From NCBI RefSeq assembly GCF_016714275.1, contig NZ_JADJNP010000001.1:682001-746000 (forward strand): DNA of 64,000 bases, read 5' to 3'. Below, piece after piece: positions 60,265 through 64,000 of this stretch (within the stretch, counting starts at the first letter, position 1; each line of letters starts with the position of its first letter). A program made the translations under genes and the position numbers. The stretch comes from Tessaracoccus sp. Lineage in GTDB: Bacteria; Actinomycetota; Actinomycetes; Propionibacteriales; Propionibacteriaceae. The notes beneath the pieces were generated by a model. It saw only the letters and a program-made list of their open reading frames with translations, ran no database searches and was not told the DNA's origin.

Positions 60265-61572
60265 GTGCCAGCAAGCAAGACGGTGTATATAGCGATTTCA
60301 TCCGACATCCTGCACAAGGGGCACCTGAAGATCATCGACGTCGGGGCCGAGTTGGGCGACGTGACCGTCGGGCTCCTCACGGACGAGAGCATCGCGACCT
60401 ACAAGCGGCTCCCGGTGGTGGACTGGGAGTCGCGGAAGGCGCTCGCCGAGAGCCTCGGGAAGGTGAAGAACGTCGTCGCACAGGAGTCGCTGTCGTATGC
60501 CGACAACCTGCGCGCGCTGAAGCCCGACTACGTCGTCCACGGCGATGACTGGCGTTCCGGCATCCAGGCGATGGCCCGCGACGAGGTCATCAAGGTCCTG
60601 GCCGAGTACGGCGGCGAGCTCGTCGAGGTCCCCTACACCGAGGGTGTCTCCGGCTCGGACATCGATCACGCGATGCGCCCGATCATCAACACCACGGAGT
60701 TGCGTCGTGGCAAGCTCCGTCGCCTCCTGGCGCTGCGCCCGTACATCCGCGCGATGGAGGTGTCCAACGGGCTCAGCGCGCTGATCGTCGAAAACGTGCA
60801 GTCGTTCGACCCGAAGACGATGAGCGTGCGCGAGTACGACGCGTTCTGGGTGAGCAGCCTCTGCGACTCCTCGTTCAAGGGCAAGCCCGACATCGAGCTC
60901 GTCGACTGGTCCAGCCGCATGGAGACCATCGACGAGATCATGGAGGTCTCCACCAAGCCGATCATCGTCGACGGCGACACCGGCGGCCGCATCGAGCACT
61001 TCAAGTACACCGTTAAGACCCTCGAGCGCGCGGGCGTCTCCGCCGTCATCATCGAGGACAAGACCGGCCTGAAGCAGAACTCGCTGTTCGGCACCGACGC
61101 GGTGCAGGTCCTCGACGATCCGCAGGCCTTCGCCGAGAAGATCAACGCCGGCAAGCAGGCCCAAGTGACGCGCGACTTCATGATCATCGCCCGCCTGGAG
61201 AGCCTCATCGCCGGGGCGGGGATCGACGACGCCATCGAGCGCGCCAAGATCTACATCGAGGCCGGCGCCGACGGCATCATGATCCACTCGCGGCACAAGG
61301 ACGGCGAGGAGATCCGCGAGTTCATGCGCCGCTTCCGCGAGTACAGCACCGACGTCCCGGTCGTGATGGTGCCGACGTCGTACAACCACCTCTACGAGGA
61401 GGAGCTGCACGAGATCGGCGCCAACGTCATCATCCACGCTAACCACCTGCTGCGCAGCGCCTACCCGGCGATGCTGCGCACCGCCCAGAAGATCCTGGAT
61501 GCGGGCCGCAGCAAGGAGGTCGACGATGAGATCATGTCGATCAAGGAAGTCCTGAGGTTGATCCCCGAATGA
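60265..61572 (+). CDS. pepM: Cytidylyltransferase-phosphoenolpyruvate mutase fusion
   Basis: The 435-residue protein joins two enzymes. Residues 1-135 are an HxGH nucleotidyltransferase (AISSDILHKGH with H17 and H20; later VVHGDDWRSG). Residues about 165-435 are PEP mutase with the diagnostic EDKTGLKQNS (from residue 264), LADSSF-like LCDSSFKGKPDIELVDWSSR and VDGDTGG. PEP mutase makes phosphonopyruvate, the entry to all C-P natural products. The nucleotidyltransferase part probably makes a CMP-activated phosphonate. The start is GTG 60265 with AAGGGA 9 nt upstream; it overlaps ppd by 4 nt. Confidence 0.95.
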   Translation: MPASKTVYIAISSDILHKGHLKIIDVGAELGDVTVGLLTDESIATYKRLPVVDWESRKALAESLGKVKNVVAQESLSYADNLRALKPDYVVHGDDWRSGIQAMARDEVIKVLAEYGGELVEVPYTEGVSGSDIDHAMRPIINTTELRRGKLRRLLALRPYIRAMEVSNGLSALIVENVQSFDPKTMSVREYDAFWVSSLCDSSFKGKPDIELVDWSSRMETIDEIMEVSTKPIIVDGDTGGRIEHFKYTVKTLERAGVSAVIIEDKTGLKQNSLFGTDAVQVLDDPQAFAEKINAGKQAQVTRDFMIIARLESLIAGAGIDDAIERAKIYIEAGADGIMIHSRHKDGEEIREFMRRFREYSTDVPVVMVPTSYNHLYEEELHEIGANVIIHANHLLRSAYPAMLRTAQKILDAGRSKEVDDEIMSIKEVLRLIPE

Positions 61573-62699
61573 GCGTCATCGATACCACCGCCTTCTACGA
61601 CCACCTGGTCGGCCAGGGCGTCGAGCTGTTCACCGGAGTGCCCGACTCGCTGCTGCAGGACCTGTGCGCCTGCATCTACGACCGCACGCCTCGCGAGGCG
61701 AACATCGTCGCCGCGAACGAGGGCAACGCCGTCGGGCTTGCCTGCGGCTACCACGTGGCCACGGGCAAGTACGCGGCGGTGTACCTCCAGAACTCCGGTC
61801 TGGGCAACATCGTCAATCCGGTGCTCTCGCTCGCTCACTCCGAGGTCTATGGAATCCCGATGCTGCTGATCATCGGCTGGCGGGGCGAGCCCGGCGTGAA
61901 GGACGAGCCGCAGCACGTCGCGCAGGGTCGCCTGACCACGGCGATGCTGGACGCGATGGAGGTGCCGTACCAGGTCGTCGACCCGGATCGCTGGCAGACG
62001 CAGATCGACGACGCGCTGGCCACCATGCGCGAGGCCAACGCCCCCGTCGCGCTGCTCGTCCGCAAGGGCACCTTCAGCACCTACCCCTTCGCGACGCCCA
62101 GCAAGCCCGGCCTGACGCTCACCCGTGAGGCGGCCCTCGCCGCGGTGCTTGAGGCCATCGGCCCCGATGCCTTCGTGGTGTCGACCACCGGCAAGACCTC
62201 CCGCGAGGTGTTCGAGCTGCGTGAAGGTCGCAGCGAGGGCCACGCGCGCGACTTCCTCACCGTCGGCGGCATGGGGCATAGTTCCTCGATCGCCATGGGC
62301 GCCTGCCTCGGCACCGAGGATCTCGTCTACTGCGTCGACGGCGACGGCGGCTTCCTCATGCACATGGGGTCGGCTCCGGTCATCGCGCAGCGCGCCCGCG
62401 ACAACTACCGCTACATCCTGATCAACAACGGCGCGCACGAGTCGGTCGGCGGGCAGCCGACCGTCGCGTTCGACATCGACATCCCCGCGATCCTGAAGGG
62501 CTCGGGCTTCGAGCACGTCGAGCTGGTCACCGACGGCGCGGACATCGCCGACGCTGTGGCACGGGTCACGGCCCGGCCGCGGTCCGCGCTCATCGTCGAG
62601 ACGGTCCAGGGATCGCGGCCGGACCTCGGGCGGCCCACGGTTTCGCCGTCGGCCAACAAGGTCGACATGATCGCGGAGTTCGAGGGGACTCGCCGTTGA
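61569..62699 (+). CDS. ppd: Phosphonopyruvate decarboxylase
   Basis: The 376-residue thiamine diphosphate enzyme has GVELFTGVPDSLLQDLCACI, AANEGNAVGLACGYHVATGK, the sulfopyruvate-decarboxylase-like FLTVGGMGHSSSIAMG and the TPP site CVDGDGGFLMHMGS. It converts phosphonopyruvate to phosphonoacetaldehyde, pulling the unfavourable mutase reaction forward. The ATG overlaps the mutase stop (ATGA), and the stop overlaps the next TTG start, so the three are tightly coupled. Confidence 0.96.
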   Translation: MSVIDTTAFYDHLVGQGVELFTGVPDSLLQDLCACIYDRTPREANIVAANEGNAVGLACGYHVATGKYAAVYLQNSGLGNIVNPVLSLAHSEVYGIPMLLIIGWRGEPGVKDEPQHVAQGRLTTAMLDAMEVPYQVVDPDRWQTQIDDALATMREANAPVALLVRKGTFSTYPFATPSKPGLTLTREAALAAVLEAIGPDAFVVSTTGKTSREVFELREGRSEGHARDFLTVGGMGHSSSIAMGACLGTEDLVYCVDGDGGFLMHMGSAPVIAQRARDNYRYILINNGAHESVGGQPTVAFDIDIPAILKGSGFEHVELVTDGADIADAVARVTARPRSALIVETVQGSRPDLGRPTVSPSANKVDMIAEFEGTRR

Positions 62700-64000
62700 A
62701 AGCTCTGATCTTCAACTCCGGTGTGGGCAACCGCATGGGGGACTTCACGCGTGACAACCACAAGTCGATGGCCGTGCTCTCCGATGGCGAGACCATCTTC
62801 GGGCGCCAGCTGCGGCTTCTCGCCGCGGTCGGCATCACCCAGATCGTCGTGACGACGGGGCCGCACGTGGAGCAGCTCCGCGGCGTGGCCGCCGGCTTCC
62901 CCGGGCTGGACGTGTCGTTCGTCGCCAACGACGTCTACGACACGACCAACTACATCTATTCGATGTACCTGGCGCGCGATCTCCTCGACGACGACATCCT
63001 CATGCTGCACGGCGACCTGGTCTTCGACCGCGGCGCGCTCCCCGCGATCCTCGCGGACCCGCGGCACTCGCTGGGTGCCGTGAACGCGTCACTGCCGCAG
63101 CCGGACAAGGACTTCAAGGCCCGCATCGACGTCGACCTCATCACCGAGGTCTCCGTGAAGATCCACGACGCCGACTGCGTCGCCTTCCAGCCGTTGTACA
63201 AGCTGAGCAGGGCCGCCATCGGCGCCTGGCTCGGCCGCGTGAGCGACTTCGTGGAGGCGGGCACCACCGGCGTCTACGCGGAGAACGCGCTGAACGAGAT
63301 CGTCCACGACGCCGACATCCGTGCCTGGTCTTACGCGGACCACTTCGTCAACGAGATCGACACGATTGAGGACTTGGCAGTGCACGCCGCGGCGCTGCGC
63401 CTGCGCGACTTCGACGACCAGCCGATCCTCGCCGCCCCGGGCTCCCTCGCGCGGCTCCCGGAGTTGCTGGCCGAGGCCCGGTCGGCCCGGCCGCTGGTCG
63501 TCGGCGGCCGGAGCTTCCAGTCGTCGCCGGTGAAGCAACTGCTCGACGACGCCGGCGTGGGCTACTCCCTCTTCTCCGGATATTCCCCCAACCCGAAGCT
63601 GCCGGAGGTGCTCGCCGGGCTCGCGGAGTTCCGCGGTCAGGGCTGCGACGCGATCGTCGCCGTCGGTGGAGGCAGCGCGATGGACGTAGCGAAGTGCATC
63701 AAGCTCCTCGCCGCCACCGACTCCGTGGAGTTCCCGGGGTTCGGCGCGCCGCTCGTGCGCAACATACCCCAGATCGCCATCCCGACGACGGCGGGCACCG
63801 GGTCCGAGTCGACCCACTTCGCCGTCGTCTACATCGAAGGCGAGAAACACTCGATCGCGCACGACGCCCTGCTGCCGGACTACGTCATCCTCGAGCCGGA
63901 ACTGCTGCGCAGCCTGCCCGATTACCACAAGAAGGCCAGTCTGTTGGACGCACTCGCGCAGTGCGTCGAGTCCACCTGGGCCAAGGATGCGACACCGCAG
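62696..64000 (+). CDS. Nucleotidyltransferase-iron alcohol dehydrogenase fusion, partial
   Basis: The frame is open from TTG 62696 to the window edge (435 codons, no stop). Residues 1-235 are a sugar-phosphate-type nucleotidyltransferase (FNSGVGNRMGDFTRDNHKSM; MLHGDLVFD; YKLSRAAIGAWL). From about residue 255 an iron-dependent alcohol dehydrogenase begins (PLVVGGRSFQSSPVKQLLDD; AVGGGSAMDVAKC; PTTAGTGSESTHFAVVY). The dehydrogenase part resembles phosphonoacetaldehyde reductase (PhpC type), which makes 2-hydroxyethylphosphonate. The metal-binding histidines lie beyond the edge. TTGA overlap with ppd shows the same operon. Confidence 0.9.
   Translation, partial: MKALIFNSGVGNRMGDFTRDNHKSMAVLSDGETIFGRQLRLLAAVGITQIVVTTGPHVEQLRGVAAGFPGLDVSFVANDVYDTTNYIYSMYLARDLLDDDILMLHGDLVFDRGALPAILADPRHSLGAVNASLPQPDKDFKARIDVDLITEVSVKIHDADCVAFQPLYKLSRAAIGAWLGRVSDFVEAGTTGVYAENALNEIVHDADIRAWSYADHFVNEIDTIEDLAVHAAALRLRDFDDQPILAAPGSLARLPELLAEARSARPLVVGGRSFQSSPVKQLLDDAGVGYSLFSGYSPNPKLPEVLAGLAEFRGQGCDAIVAVGGGSAMDVAKCIKLLAATDSVEFPGFGAPLVRNIPQIAIPTTAGTGSESTHFAVVYIEGEKHSIAHDALLPDYVILEPELLRSLPDYHKKASLLDALAQCVESTWAKDATPQ

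Overview
The window looks like chromosomal DNA of a high-GC Gram-positive actinobacterium, probably of the Propionibacteriaceae type (inference). The support is strong G/C bias at third codon positions, an actinobacterial-style translational T-box before ileS, a SigE-family sigma factor, a TadA-associated protein, a MoxR/DUF58/DUF4129 operon, and many genes whose start codon lies only 6-7 nt after a TAnnnT box, which suggests leaderless transcripts.

The first half (1-28.7 kb) is mostly housekeeping. It holds a partial ABC exporter, dcd behind a small inverted-repeat element, a PatB/MalY aminotransferase, an internally duplicated unknown protein, T-box plus ileS, a lipoprotein, and a five-gene overlapping MoxR operon. 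Next come a Gfo/Idh oxidoreductase, a DUF480-methyltransferase fusion, aspartate kinase, an orphan solute-binding protein, a sigma/putative anti-sigma pair, a HerA-like ATPase and a LytR_C protein. A decayed cluster (HTH gene, frameshifted partner, DUF3039-like remnant) lies beside tRNA-Ser(CGA). MFS, tadA, tRNA-Arg(ACG), a shortened MurB homologue, GDPD and menB follow.

At 28.7-30.4 kb a two-gene Nmad2-Nmad3 cassette, families linked to modified DNA bases, sits between core genes and is followed by a strong hairpin and repeats. The 30.6-39.4 kb stretch is again core: YwiC-like, upp, TadA-associated protein, Ada-AlkA, ogt, two tRNA-Ser genes (GCT, TGA), an LCP protein, a pseudouridine synthase and a quinone oxidoreductase.

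From 39.4 kb to the right end is a large surface-polysaccharide locus. It has a UDP-HexNAc 6-dehydrogenase, two GT4 glycosyltransferases, a co-polymerase, a flippase, a Wzy-like polymerase, an O-antigen-ligase-like protein, PglF/PglE/PglC-type genes, and the WbpD/WbpE/WbpB-type trio for a di-N-acetylated uronic acid. It is interrupted at 51.9-57.3 kb by an Ig-repeat surface protein, a Phd/VapC module, a Schlafen AlbA_2 regulator behind 12-bp iterons, and a broken CAP-domain gene containing 21 consecutive G. The window ends in a phosphonate operon: a cytidylyltransferase-PEP mutase fusion, phosphonopyruvate decarboxylase, and a sugar-nucleotidyltransferase-alcohol dehydrogenase fusion cut by the edge. 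I infer that the cell makes 2-hydroxyethylphosphonate or a relative, activates it as a CMP derivative and attaches it to the surface glycan.

Small dispersed elements recur: a 169-bp CTAG-flanked inverted-repeat element, two copies of a 78-bp inverted-repeat element, and three copies of a ~30-bp REP-like palindrome.
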